A stretch of DNA of 19,191 bases from Myxococcota bacterium (GTDB taxonomy: Bacteria > Myxococcota > UBA4151). Below are positions 1 to 7,310 of the stretch, piece after piece (position 1 is the stretch's first letter; the number at the start of each line of letters is the position of its first letter). The DNA lies in NCBI GenBank assembly GCA_028823075.1, contig JAPKCE010000005.1:1-19191 (forward strand). Reading direction: 5' to 3'. Under the pieces are notes generated by a model, which was given only the letters and a program-made list of their open reading frames with translations, was not told the origin of the DNA and did not search any database. Made by a program: the position numbers and the translations under genes.

Positions 1-1
1 C

Positions 2-2407
2 GGCAGGGCGCGCTTGCACGCGGGCGATGCGGCGGGTGCTGTGGCGCCCCTTCAAAGCTCTTTGAAGAGCCTGCCTAATGACGGCGAAGGAATTAATAAT
101 TTAGGCGTCGCTTTTATGCAGTTACAGCGCCTTGATGAAGCTGTTTTAGCGTTCGCTCGCGCCGTGGTTTTGCTGCCCAGACAGGCACAGACCTGGCGCA
201 ATTTGGCTGGCGCTTACACGCGCCTCGAGCGCCATCAAGATGCTGCGAAATCTTGGGCTCGCTATTTGAGCTTTCGCCCAAAAGATAGCGAGGCAAATTG
301 CGTTTATGGTGGTGTTTTACTTGCGCTTGGACGGCACCGAGACGCTGCTGTGCGCCTGCGCTCCGGGGTGAAAAAAACTAAGGATACCGTCTGTTTACAC
401 GATTACGCCGACGTTCTTGGGCGGCTCGGCGAACCCGTACAAGCGCTGGCTATTCTCGATCGATTGAGCAAACTCGACACGAAGGACGCTCACGCGCATT
501 ACCTGCGCTCTTATATACTTATCGACGCCTCAAAAGATGGAGGAGCCGCCGCCTTGGAGGCCATTGAGCGCTCCTTAGTGTTGGCTCCCAAGCGCCCAGC
601 GAGTCACCATCTACACGGTTATATTCTGCAGCGTTTTGGGCGTCACGAAGAGGCATTAAAAGCCTATAGTCGCGCTTCGGAGTTAGCCCCTAAACGCGAC
701 GACTTCTTGCGCAGCAAAATATTGGCCAGGGTGCGCGTTGGTGAGGGCGCAAGCGTCGAAAAGAGTCTTCGTTTGATGCTGGGTCGAGATTCCAGCTTGG
801 TTGAGATTCGCCGAGCCCTCGCTCATCTGTATATGGGTAAAAAACAGTGGAAAAAATCAATTAAAATACTTCAACAGGCGCCTAAGAAGACAACTGCTTT
901 ACAGCGTGATGTGGCACTTGTTTTGATGCAGTCAGGGCAATCTGCGCAAGCGGCAACCCTACTCAAATCACTAATTAAAACTGAGCCGGAAAACCGCAAC
1001 AATTACTATAATTTAGCCTTAGCCCTGCGTCGGTCGGCGGCGATGAACGACGCTTTAGTTGCGGTGAAAGCAGCTCGAAAAATGCAAGGAAGCGGTGAAG
1101 ATGAGTTGCTTCTTGAGGGGCGTATTTTACTCGAACTCGGTCGATCGCTTGAGGTCTTAACTTTAACTAATTCCAGTTCGGCTCCCTCGTCCTACGACCA
1201 TCTTTATCTGCGCGCCCGCGCGCTGCGCATGCGCTCAAGACTGAACGACGCTTTAAAGGGCGCCAAATCCTCGGAAAGTGCAGCCAAAAATGAACAAGAA
1301 CGTTTAGCGGCGCGCCGTTTACAGGGAAAAATACTCACCGATCTTGGGCGAGGCGCGGAGGCCATCGGGCTGTTTCGAGAAAAAGGTTCTAGCGCCGCTG
1401 AGTTAGGCATCGCTTTGAGCCGAGCGGGGCGCTCGAAGGAGGCGGTGAGTGTATTACGACGTGAACTGCGTCGTTCCAGCGACGATGTCGATGTCCACTT
1501 GGCATTAGCCGCGGCGCTTCAGGGGCAAGGCAAACAAAACGAAGCCTTAAAAGTGCTGCGCTCGGCGCGCGGCCGCTGGCCTCGTCACGGCGGTTTGAGC
1601 AATGACACGGCGATGGCTGTGTTGTTTACCGGCAAACGCAGGCGGGCGATCGCCTTATTAAAGCAGGGCGTCGTCGACAACCCTGGGCATTCCGCCCTGG
1701 TGCGAAATTATGCGCGTCACTTGAGTTCGACCAAGCGCCATCGCCAGGCCATTGATATTCTACGCACGGCCTTGCGCTTGCGCCCGAATATAGGTGCGTT
1801 ACATACGGCTTTGGGCGAGATTCTTATGGGCCAAAAACGCAACGAAGAAGCGCGGTCTTCGTTTCGTCAAGCTTTGAGCGTTGGGACACCCGACCCTTTA
1901 GCCCAGGCTCGACTAGGCGACTTATGGCGTCGCTCCGGTAAACTCGATCAGGCGATCAAAGCTTACAAACAAGCCCTTGCCCAGCGTCCGGGTATGCTCG
2001 AGGCACACAATGGTCTGGGCATGGCGCTTCACGGCTTGGAGCGCTTTAAAGAGGCCGTGGCGCAGTATCGATCGGGCTTAACTCATGCGCACGGCGACGC
2101 CGAACTCAATAACAACATGGGTTCTTCGTTTTACCTTCTGGGCCGCTTCCCTGAGGCTTTAAGCGCCTTTGAGCGTTCGGCAAAACGCGACCCCGCCGAG
2201 GTGCGTTATTGGCGCAATCAGATCATGGTTTTAAAGGAGTTGGGCCGCTTCCTCGAAGCGCAAAAGAGGCTTGAAGCCGCTTTTGTGGTTCACCCGGGTC
2301 ACGCCTCGCTAAAAAACGAAGCCTTATCTCTAGAGCGCGCGATCGCTTTGCGAAAACGTATGAACGCTAAGCCCGACGAACCGCGTCAAGACAAAGCGCC
2401 GCACTGA
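2..2407 (+). CDS. Tetratricopeptide-repeat (TPR) protein, 5' end outside window
   Basis: About 800 residues are visible, built almost entirely of tandem 34-residue TPR units, roughly twenty by eye. The recurring signature is of the kind LG..L...G....A...Y..A....P, for example around residues 30-65 and again near 655-690. TPR solenoids are protein-binding scaffolds. No enzymatic domain, membrane segment or lipobox is visible. A TTG at position 14 is the first possible start in the window, but the frame stays open to base 2 and the first residues already look like mid-repeat sequence, so the real start lies upstream. The protein ends in a short charged, proline-containing tail. Its last 41 nt overlap the 3' end of the convergent rlmB. 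The partner is unknown and the missing N-terminus could carry a signal peptide or another domain. Confidence 0.88.
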   Translation, partial: GRARLHAGDAAGAVAPLQSSLKSLPNDGEGINNLGVAFMQLQRLDEAVLAFARAVVLLPRQAQTWRNLAGAYTRLERHQDAAKSWARYLSFRPKDSEANCVYGGVLLALGRHRDAAVRLRSGVKKTKDTVCLHDYADVLGRLGEPVQALAILDRLSKLDTKDAHAHYLRSYILIDASKDGGAAALEAIERSLVLAPKRPASHHLHGYILQRFGRHEEALKAYSRASELAPKRDDFLRSKILARVRVGEGASVEKSLRLMLGRDSSLVEIRRALAHLYMGKKQWKKSIKILQQAPKKTTALQRDVALVLMQSGQSAQAATLLKSLIKTEPENRNNYYNLALALRRSAAMNDALVAVKAARKMQGSGEDELLLEGRILLELGRSLEVLTLTNSSSAPSSYDHLYLRARALRMRSRLNDALKGAKSSESAAKNEQERLAARRLQGKILTDLGRGAEAIGLFREKGSSAAELGIALSRAGRSKEAVSVLRRELRRSSDDVDVHLALAAALQGQGKQNEALKVLRSARGRWPRHGGLSNDTAMAVLFTGKRRRAIALLKQGVVDNPGHSALVRNYARHLSSTKRHRQAIDILRTALRLRPNIGALHTALGEILMGQKRNEEARSSFRQALSVGTPDPLAQARLGDLWRRSGKLDQAIKAYKQALAQRPGMLEAHNGLGMALHGLERFKEAVAQYRSGLTHAHGDAELNNNMGSSFYLLGRFPEALSAFERSAKRDPAEVRYWRNQIMVLKELGRFLEAQKRLEAAFVVHPGHASLKNEALSLERAIALRKRMNAKPDEPRQDKAPH

Positions 2408-3065
2408 CGCTGACGTTGAGGCTCTCGAAGTCCCGTACCATATTGATGCGAAAGACCCCGTCACAGCGCTTCAACACATTGGGGCGAAGGCCTTTAGCTT
2501 CGCTGCCGAGAACGATGACTAACTGATCGCTGAGGTCAAAGTCGTCGAGCGTGCCCTCGCCGTTAATATCAGCTGCGTAAACCCAGCGCCCTGCCTTTTT
2601 GAGCGTATCTAAGGCGCGCGCTAAATTGGTGACACAGGCGATGGGCAGCAGCGAAGCGGCACCCGCGGAGGAGCGCTCACAAGCAGGGGTTACCGGGGAA
2701 GCGCCATGTTTGGGGATGAGCACACCAGCGCCGCCGAGAGCATAGGTTGAGCGGATAATAGCGCCGAGGTTGCCTGGGTCTTCCACCCCATCGAGGGCAA
2801 TAATCGGCCCGCTTGCGGCCATCAACTCTTCAAGCTCGGCGTAGCGAAAAGCGGCGACCTCGAGCGCGCACCCCTGGTGACGGGTGCCGGCGCTGCGCCG
2901 TTCAAGCTCATTTTTTCCTGCTTGCCTGCTGGTGACACCCAGGGCTTTCGCCTCTTCGAGGAGCGGCAGGAGCCGAGGGTTCTCCCCTTGGACAATCAAT
3001 AATTTACCGCGTCCAGTGGACAAGGCCTCGTGGACAGCGTGAACACCAAAAACAACGTCGCTCAT
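2367..3065 (-). CDS. rlmB: SpoU/TrmH-family 23S rRNA 2'-O-methyltransferase (RlmB-like)
   Basis: This 232-residue protein matches the RlmB architecture (E. coli RlmB is 243 aa). An N-terminal L30e-like RNA-binding domain (about residues 3-75, beginning VFGVHAVHEAL) is followed by a SpoU knotted methyltransferase domain. The three SPOUT motifs are visible: LDGVEDPGNLGAIIRS at 91-106 with catalytic-type N99 and R105, VLGSEAKGL near 185-193, and SLNVSVSAA at 215-223. The family transfers a methyl group from S-adenosylmethionine to a ribose 2'-OH; for RlmB this is G2251 of 23S rRNA. Motif 3 starts with NMVRDF instead of the more usual IPM.G. The ATG overlaps the pyrF stop as ATGA and a GAGGAG ribosome binding site precedes it. 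It is the last gene of the five-gene leftward operon. A TrmH-type tRNA methylase is a less likely alternative. Confidence 0.88.
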   Translation of the reverse strand: MSDVVFGVHAVHEALSTGRGKLLIVQGENPRLLPLLEEAKALGVTSRQAGKNELERRSAGTRHQGCALEVAAFRYAELEELMAASGPIIALDGVEDPGNLGAIIRSTYALGGAGVLIPKHGASPVTPACERSSAGAASLLPIACVTNLARALDTLKKAGRWVYAADINGEGTLDDFDLSDQLVIVLGSEAKGLRPNVLKRCDGVFRINMVRDFESLNVSVSAALCLDAVRRA

Positions 3066-3745
3066 AATAACTCCTCGGCGATGCGCCTCGCCGCTTGGCG
3101 GGGGTCATCGGATTGATGGATGGGTCGGCCAACGACCAGTAGATTGGCGCCGTTGGCGAGGGCTTGTTGGGGTGTGGCGATGCGTTTTTGGTCAGCCTTG
3201 TCGCTGCCGCTCGGGCGGATGCCCGGACAGACCAAAAAGGCAGAATCGCCAAGTTCTCGGCGCAACATGGCAGCCTCTAAAGGAGAACAAACCAAGCCGC
3301 TAATAGCGCTCTTTTGAGCTAGCCTAGCCAGTCTCAACACCTGTTTTTCAGTTGAGCACTGGAGGCCAACGGCAGCCAGTTGGTTTTGCTCCATGCTCGT
3401 GAGCACGGTTACCGCGAGTAGTCGAACAGGCCCCGCTGCCGCCGCGGCAGCCTGCATCATTGCAGGTCCGCCGCTGGCATGAAGGGTGAGGTAATCTACC
3501 CCTAGCGGAGCGACGCTGCGCAATGCCGAGGCTACGGTATTTGGGATATCGTGCAGTTTAAGGTCGAGAAACACCTGCCGCCCAGCCGCTTTGATCTGAC
3601 GGACAAGCGCCGGCCCTTCGGCGTAGAACAACTGCATGCCGATTTTATAAACGGCGACCGAGTCGGCGGTCTGCTCGACCAACTGAAGGGCATGTTTGGC
3701 GCTAGAGACGTCGAGCGCTAAAGCTAAATGAGGACTCGGTTTCAT
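3062..3745 (-). CDS. pyrF: Orotidine 5'-phosphate decarboxylase
   Basis: PyrF decarboxylates OMP to UMP, the last step of de novo pyrimidine synthesis, in the cytoplasm. The 227-residue product has the normal length of a bacterial type I enzyme. The substrate-binding and catalytic residues are in place: LALALDV with D12, YKIG with K34, the signature LDLKLHDIPNTV at 60-71 giving the D-K-x-x-D catalytic array (D61, K63, D66), and the phosphate-binding VGRPI near 205-209. A GTG nine codons upstream is possible, but I chose the ATG at 3745. It overlaps the preceding TGA as ATGA, has GGAGAA 8-13 nt upstream, and leads straight into the first beta strand. Its stop also overlaps the rlmB start by 4 nt, so translation is probably coupled through the operon. 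Confidence 0.95.
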   Translation of the reverse strand: MKPSPHLALALDVSSAKHALQLVEQTADSVAVYKIGMQLFYAEGPALVRQIKAAGRQVFLDLKLHDIPNTVASALRSVAPLGVDYLTLHASGGPAMMQAAAAAAGPVRLLAVTVLTSMEQNQLAAVGLQCSTEKQVLRLARLAQKSAISGLVCSPLEAAMLRRELGDSAFLVCPGIRPSGSDKADQKRIATPQQALANGANLLVVGRPIHQSDDPRQAARRIAEELL

Positions 3746-4653
3746 CGGTAATTTTCTCCGGCGCCCACCCAATCGGCATAGCCGAGCAAAAACCCCAACC
3801 TTAATCCGATAAAATCGACAGGAACCTTTCCAAATACTTGCGACAACAACTCTTCGAGTTTTGGGGCGTTCTGGTGTGTGGCCATGGCCTTGCGCACGCG
3901 CTCGGCGGTGCGTTCGTAGGCAGCTTTAGAGCTCAGCGCGACCGAGCGAACATCAGGCAGTTCTTCACCGTGGGAAGGCAGCGCATGACCACCGATATCC
4001 GCGAGTTTTTGTAGGGACTCGAGCAGTAGCGGGAGGTCCGCGATACGCTTGCCGTCGTCGCCGAAGCGAACTTGGGGTGGAGTTAGGTGGGTGGCGAATA
4101 TATTATCGCCCGTAATCAATTGACCGCTTTGCGGTAGCTGCAACACCAGGTGGTGGTGGTGGTGGCGAGGGTGGTGGTGAACGCGCAGTTCAATCCCATC
4201 AATATCGAGGTGATCACCGTCATCGAGCAGGCGCGCCAGAGGCGTTCCGCAGCCGCTGTTCGCTATTTTTTCAAAACCTGAGAGCACCTGCTGGCTGATC
4301 GCCTCGTTCAAGCTCATGCGCTGTGAAAATGCTTTAAGGTGGGCATGGTGCTGCATCACTGTGCGCTGTTGATCTTCGTAATATGGCTGCGCGCAGCGCG
4401 CTGCGTAGACCGGTAAATCAGGATACGCATCGAGCAGAGCGGGGAGGCCTCCGTAATGATCTTGATGCGCGTGGGTGATAATTAATAGGTCAGGAGCCTT
4501 GCCTTTTAATGCTTTGAGCAGGGCGGCTCGGCTCGCTTTGCTGCTGTGGCCACAATCGATGAGAACCCGCGTTTTCCCGCGTTGGATTAGGGTGGGATAG
4601 ACCAGGCCTCCCCAGGGTAAGGGGAGGGCGAGGCGCGTGGCGCTGATCGTCAT
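3742..4653 (-). CDS. Metallo-beta-lactamase-fold hydrolase with His-rich active-site loop
   Basis: This 303-residue protein carries the metallo-beta-lactamase metal-binding set: H-x-H-x-D-H at residues 61-66 (THAHQDHYGG), D183 in ITGDNIF and H228 in PSHGEE. The C-terminal 65 or so residues, with AYERTAERVRKAM and LEELLSQVFGK, look like the small helical domain of LACTB2-like hydrolases. The substrate cannot be told from sequence; members cleave thioesters, phosphodiesters, RNA or lactones. The unusual part is residues 159-168, where the expected third metal-ligand loop (usually like H.PGH..G) is HHHPRHHHHH. It lies in the operon 3 nt after the PilZ gene stop and overlaps pyrF by 4 nt. There is no signal peptide, so it is probably cytoplasmic. 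Confidence 0.87.
   Translation of the reverse strand: MTISATRLALPLPWGGLVYPTLIQRGKTRVLIDCGHSSKASRAALLKALKGKAPDLLIITHAHQDHYGGLPALLDAYPDLPVYAARCAQPYYEDQQRTVMQHHAHLKAFSQRMSLNEAISQQVLSGFEKIANSGCGTPLARLLDDGDHLDIDGIELRVHHHPRHHHHHLVLQLPQSGQLITGDNIFATHLTPPQVRFGDDGKRIADLPLLLESLQKLADIGGHALPSHGEELPDVRSVALSSKAAYERTAERVRKAMATHQNAPKLEELLSQVFGKVPVDFIGLRLGFLLGYADWVGAGENYR
4150..4179 (-). repeat. CAC trinucleotide tract coding the histidine loop
   Basis: On the coding strand the ten codons are three CAC, CCT, CGC, then five CAC. They encode the histidine run at residues 159-168 of the metallo-beta-lactamase-fold protein. All eight histidines use the same codon, so this is a short triplet repeat at DNA level and could change length by slippage without shifting the frame. 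Confidence 0.8.
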
Positions 4654-4656
4654 CGT

Positions 4657-4980
4657 TTAGCCTTGGTATGCGTCGATGACGCGCGCAATGGCGAGCTCGG
4701 CTTCTAGCTCTAAACCATCGAAAGTCGCTGCTGCATGCACTTGCGAATCGCTCGTAAAATAGCGTTTTATAAGCACGCTGACTTGGCGCTGTTTGAGTTC
4801 GTCGGGCAACTGCATGCGCAGTTCTGTTATCGGCGCAAAGCGGTAAGGACTGATGGCGTCTAGGCGCACGCCGCTGATCGACAAGTCGCCATTGAAGCTC
4901 TGCCAGTCGCTGTTCGTACTGCAGACCTGAAAGCGCATGGGGATGCGGATGCTTTCACGTCTCTCGCTGTTATCCGTCAT
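4657..4980 (-). CDS. PilZ-domain protein, probable cyclic-di-GMP receptor
   Basis: The product is a single 107-residue PilZ domain with nothing fused to it. Both cyclic-di-GMP-binding signatures are present: the N-terminal RxxxR as R8-E-S-I-R12, and D/NxSxxG as D32-L-S-I-S-G37, followed by a beta-barrel-like remainder. Single-domain PilZ proteins bind cyclic-di-GMP and pass the signal to a partner, often affecting motility, polysaccharide export or development. The partner here is unknown. The start overlaps the end of the TusA-like gene by 11 nt and the stop is 3 nt before the hydrolase ATG, so it is firmly inside the operon. There are no transmembrane segments. Confidence 0.85.
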   Translation of the reverse strand: MTDNSERRESIRIPMRFQVCSTNSDWQSFNGDLSISGVRLDAISPYRFAPITELRMQLPDELKQRQVSVLIKRYFTSDSQVHAAATFDGLELEAELAIARVIDAYQG

Positions 4981-5236
4981 GGCTCAAACCCGTTTTCTCA
5001 GTAGGATCTAACACCACCTTGCGCAGATGCAGGCGCCAGGCGCCATCGCTAAGCGCCTGACAAGTAATGAATTGCTGACCGAGGATTTTTAAGGAGCGCG
5101 GGATGCTTTGGGTGGCAGGTTGATAATCCACCTCAACGACGAGCTCGGCGCCGAGCTCAGCGGTCTCAAGCCAGAGGCGCACACGTACGAAGGTTAGGGG
5201 ACAAACCTCGCCGCGTAGATCCATATGCACCAACAT
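4970..5236 (-). CDS. TusA/SirA-family small protein with variant CPxT motif
   Basis: This 88-residue protein has the TusA fold signature near its N-terminus: DLRGEVCPLTFVRVR, with Cys12 at the place of the sulfur-carrying cysteine. TusA-family proteins relay persulfide sulfur, for example to tRNA 2-thiouridine or other acceptors. In the canonical CPxP motif the second proline is conserved; here it is Thr (C12-P-L-T), and the tail is slightly longer than classic TusA. The reading frame extends upstream to 5347, but a promoter at 5301-5329 lies inside that extension. The ATG at 5236 has GAAAGG upstream and leads directly into the domain, so I take it as the start; a second ATG at 5224 is possible. 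It is the first gene of the operon. Sulfur transfer is inferred, not shown. Confidence 0.8.
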   Translation of the reverse strand: MLVHMDLRGEVCPLTFVRVRLWLETAELGAELVVEVDYQPATQSIPRSLKILGQQFITCQALSDGAWRLHLRKVVLDPTEKTGLSHDG

Positions 5237-5300
5237 GGAAAAAGCCTTTCGTAGGGGGTTCCAAAGAGCCTGTCGCTTGGATATATAGCGATGCTCATAA

Positions 5301-5329
5301 ATTCTAGCGCTGTGCTGGTAATCGGGCAA
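5301..5329 (-). promoter_or_regulatory. Sigma70-type promoter of the tusA-like/pilZ/MBL/pyrF/rlmB operon
   Basis: Read on the minus strand, a -35 element TTGCCC (4 of 6 to consensus; 5324-5329) and a -10 element TAGAAT (5 of 6; 5301-5306) are separated by exactly 17 nt. Transcription would begin near 5294, leaving a leader of about 58 nt before the ATG at 5236. This position argues against any start codon upstream of about 5295. Confidence 0.6.
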
Positions 5330-5394
5330 GCTGCGGATGGGCCGCAACCGCTAAGCGCTCACCCCGATAAAGGTCACGATTCCTATCTGATTAC

Positions 5395-5409
5395 GGGGAA
5401 ATACTCCCC
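5395..5409 (+). promoter_or_regulatory. Small inverted repeat upstream of the transglutaminase-like gene
   Basis: GGGGA and TCCCC form a perfect 5-bp inverted repeat around the 5-nt centre AATAC. It stands 24 nt before the ATG at 5434 and 3 nt before a second palindrome. It could be a leader hairpin or a protein-binding site. I see no convincing promoter hexamers for this gene in 5237-5433. Confidence 0.35.
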
Positions 5410-5412
5410 AGA

Positions 5413-5426
5413 ACCCTTGAAAGGGT
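5413..5426 (+). promoter_or_regulatory. Ribosome binding site inside a palindrome
   Basis: ACCCTTGAAAGGGT is a perfect palindrome apart from its two central bases. In RNA it can fold as a 5-bp stem (ACCCU/AGGGU) closed by a UGAA tetraloop. The AAAGGG it contains (5420-5425) is the Shine-Dalgarno sequence of the gene starting at 5434, 8 nt away, so the fold would hide the ribosome binding site. Confidence 0.5.
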
Positions 5427-5433
5427 AGTAAAG

Positions 5434-7224
5434 ATGCCGAATAAAATCTCCAACCTCGCAACCACCATGGCTAGTGCCGGTGCTTTTAATCGCGCTGATG
5501 TTGCTAAGCTCATCACCGCTGCTCAAGACGGACCCGGCGTAACCGCCAATGAAAAGACGGCTCTCGACAAGGTGCTGACCAAGCATGCTGATCTGTTTGA
5601 TGCCGGTGCCAAGCTCGACCTCCAGCGCTTTCTCAACCCCGATTTCGACGCGGCTCTGCGCGCCGACCCTAGAGGCGACTTTGATAAAGACGGCCTGAGC
5701 AACGCCAAGGAGTTTAAAATCGGTAGTGACCCGCGCTTGGTCGATACTGACAATGATGGACTTCACGATGGTGTTGAAGTTAATAAGTACGGTTTGGATC
5801 CCACGAAGGTACAGGATTTAGTTGAAGCTAAACGCGCCCCTTGGACAACCACCTATTGGCCGATGGCCGGTAGCGGTTCCGTCGAGGGCAACCCGCGCAC
5901 CAACTTATGGGCTACCGACGGCGCTTTGGATAAGCTTGATAAGCTGAAAGTAGGGCGCGGTGATGAAGCGGGCGCTAAGGCCCTTGAGTTTGAACGCAAA
6001 CCTGCGCTGAACTGGCTCGTTGGCGATAAGGATAAGGGGCATTACATCCCCAAAGCAGGCCTGAATGAGAAAAACGCTGAGATGACAACGGGTGTTGATT
6101 TTGATGGCGATGGCAAGCTTAGCAAAGGTGTGAAGGTTGATTTTCTCAACGCTCGCGACGACTTTGCTGCGGTGGTCAATCGCGGTGCTTTTATTCCGAA
6201 ACTTGGTGATGAGATCCTTACCCGTAAGTTGGTTGATGGCGATGGCGGAGAGAAAAACATCCAATACCTCAAAGCCGACGGTACCCAATTGACCGCTGAC
6301 GAAGCGAAAGAGGTCATCCTCTCCAACCCGAACTCCGACGGTAAGGTCGACGGCAGCATGAGCGTCGGCTGGTGGGGCAGTTGCGATAAGGTGGCCTTGG
6401 CCGGTATCCTGTTTGAAGACCCCAAACATGATGTTACCCTCGATGGCGTAACCTTTACCCCGCAAGACATTCGCGGTCTGCTTACGGTGGTTGCTGATTC
6501 TCAAGCTGGCGGTACCGACTTTGTCGGTAGTCGTTACGACGAGCGCTCAGACATTGTTGTGCTCAACGATGGCAAGCAGCTTTCGGGTAAAATATCGAAC
6601 ATGACCGGCGATGATTTCCGCACCAAGGATATGTGGCGCTGGAACGGTGATTATATGGTCGCCGAAGGCTCGGGGAAAGACATTGAGTTGACCCTCGATG
6701 ATGGCACTAAAAAGACCGTTTCTGCGGATGAGATCAAATATATCGCCCGTGAAGATAAAGCCGATATGGACCCCGGCTTGTACCATACCACCATGAAAAA
6801 GTGGCTGTCGGACGGCCGTGGCGCCGCCATGGATCGCGACTCCGGTTCGCATGTTTGGAATTATAACTTTGAATCGTTCAAAGTGAGCGAGCGCAAGGTT
6901 GAGAACTTTAACCGTGAAGAGGCCCGCGGTCATAACGGCCCGGCTGGTGATGGCGAGATTCGTCATTATAATTCCAGCGTGACCTTTGCGGGTAGCCCGA
7001 AGAGCTTTAACTATTGGCTCGAGTACAAAGAGGGCGATGTGGTCAACGCCGGATGGAAGGGTGAAAACCCAGACTTCTTATGGCGTCCCAAAGGCGAAGC
7101 TCAGTGGACCGGTGTTAACAGCCGTAACCCCTTTGCTAACCCTGAGATCATCAAAGAGATCTACGAAGCGAGCATTACCGACCTACCTGTTGCTGAACCG
7201 GTCGCTGCGCCGATTGGTGATTAG
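5434..7224 (+). CDS. Transglutaminase-elicitor-like protein with N-terminal EF-hand/TSP3-type calcium loops
   Basis: The protein has 596 residues. Residues 82-93 (DFDKDGLSNAKE) and 104-115 (DTDNDGLHDGVE) are two perfect EF-hand-type calcium loops in TSP3-like spacing; DFDGDGKLS near 224 and NSDGKVDG near 299 look like further, less complete loops. The C-terminal half resembles the transglutaminase-elicitor family first known from Phytophthora GP42: WWGSC with candidate nucleophile C317, SHVWNYNF with H473, and the C-terminal PDFLWRP at 546-552. Enzymes of this superfamily use Cys-His-Asp/Asn to crosslink or deamidate glutamine, or to cleave amide bonds. The N-terminus (MPNKISNLATTM...) has no hydrophobic signal sequence, odd for a calcium-dependent family usually found outside the cell. 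It is an isolated unit with its own terminator. The family call is from remembered motifs; the substrate is unknown. Confidence 0.72.
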   Translation: MPNKISNLATTMASAGAFNRADVAKLITAAQDGPGVTANEKTALDKVLTKHADLFDAGAKLDLQRFLNPDFDAALRADPRGDFDKDGLSNAKEFKIGSDPRLVDTDNDGLHDGVEVNKYGLDPTKVQDLVEAKRAPWTTTYWPMAGSGSVEGNPRTNLWATDGALDKLDKLKVGRGDEAGAKALEFERKPALNWLVGDKDKGHYIPKAGLNEKNAEMTTGVDFDGDGKLSKGVKVDFLNARDDFAAVVNRGAFIPKLGDEILTRKLVDGDGGEKNIQYLKADGTQLTADEAKEVILSNPNSDGKVDGSMSVGWWGSCDKVALAGILFEDPKHDVTLDGVTFTPQDIRGLLTVVADSQAGGTDFVGSRYDERSDIVVLNDGKQLSGKISNMTGDDFRTKDMWRWNGDYMVAEGSGKDIELTLDDGTKKTVSADEIKYIAREDKADMDPGLYHTTMKKWLSDGRGAAMDRDSGSHVWNYNFESFKVSERKVENFNREEARGHNGPAGDGEIRHYNSSVTFAGSPKSFNYWLEYKEGDVVNAGWKGENPDFLWRPKGEAQWTGVNSRNPFANPEIIKEIYEASITDLPVAEPVAAPIGD

Positions 7225-7251
7225 CTCCTAATCATCGAGTTTTGCTTCACG

Positions 7252-7286
7252 GACGCTCGCCGCCTTGGCGAGCGTCTTTGTTTTTT
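7252..7286 (+). terminator. Rho-independent terminator
   Basis: GACGCTCGCC (7252-7261) and GGCGAGCGTC (7267-7276) form a perfect 10-bp GC-rich stem around a 5-nt loop. The T-run TTTGTTTTTT follows immediately (7277-7286). It lies 27 nt after the stop of the transglutaminase-like gene and is a textbook intrinsic terminator. Confidence 0.93.
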
Positions 7287-7300
7287 ATGTGTTGGCGCAT

Positions 7301-7310
7301 AGGGGGGGGT
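7301..7310 (+). promoter_or_regulatory. G8 tract forming the ribosome binding site of the barrel protein
   Basis: The bases directly before the ATG at 7311 are A, eight Gs and T. AGGGGG can pair with the 16S anti-Shine-Dalgarno, so this homopolymer is probably the ribosome binding site and also its spacer. The ATG begins only 24 nt after the end of the preceding terminator T-run. A weak promoter TTGGCG (7265-7270) with TATGTG (7286-7291) could overlap the terminator. Confidence 0.45.

Noticed and set aside
3120..3317. Open frames opposite pyrF, the transglutaminase-like gene, dnaE2 and gyrA
   Set aside because: They are shadow frames without ribosome binding sites or recognisable domains, lying fully inside well-supported genes.
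3746..3772. GTG start giving PyrF nine more residues (GGRRRK...)
   Set aside because: The ATG at 3745 has an ATGA overlap with the upstream gene, a GGAGAA ribosome binding site and leads directly into the conserved first strand.
5237..5347. Longer TusA-like start at 5347
   Set aside because: A good -35/-10 pair at 5301-5329 would lie inside it, and the extra residues do not resemble the family.
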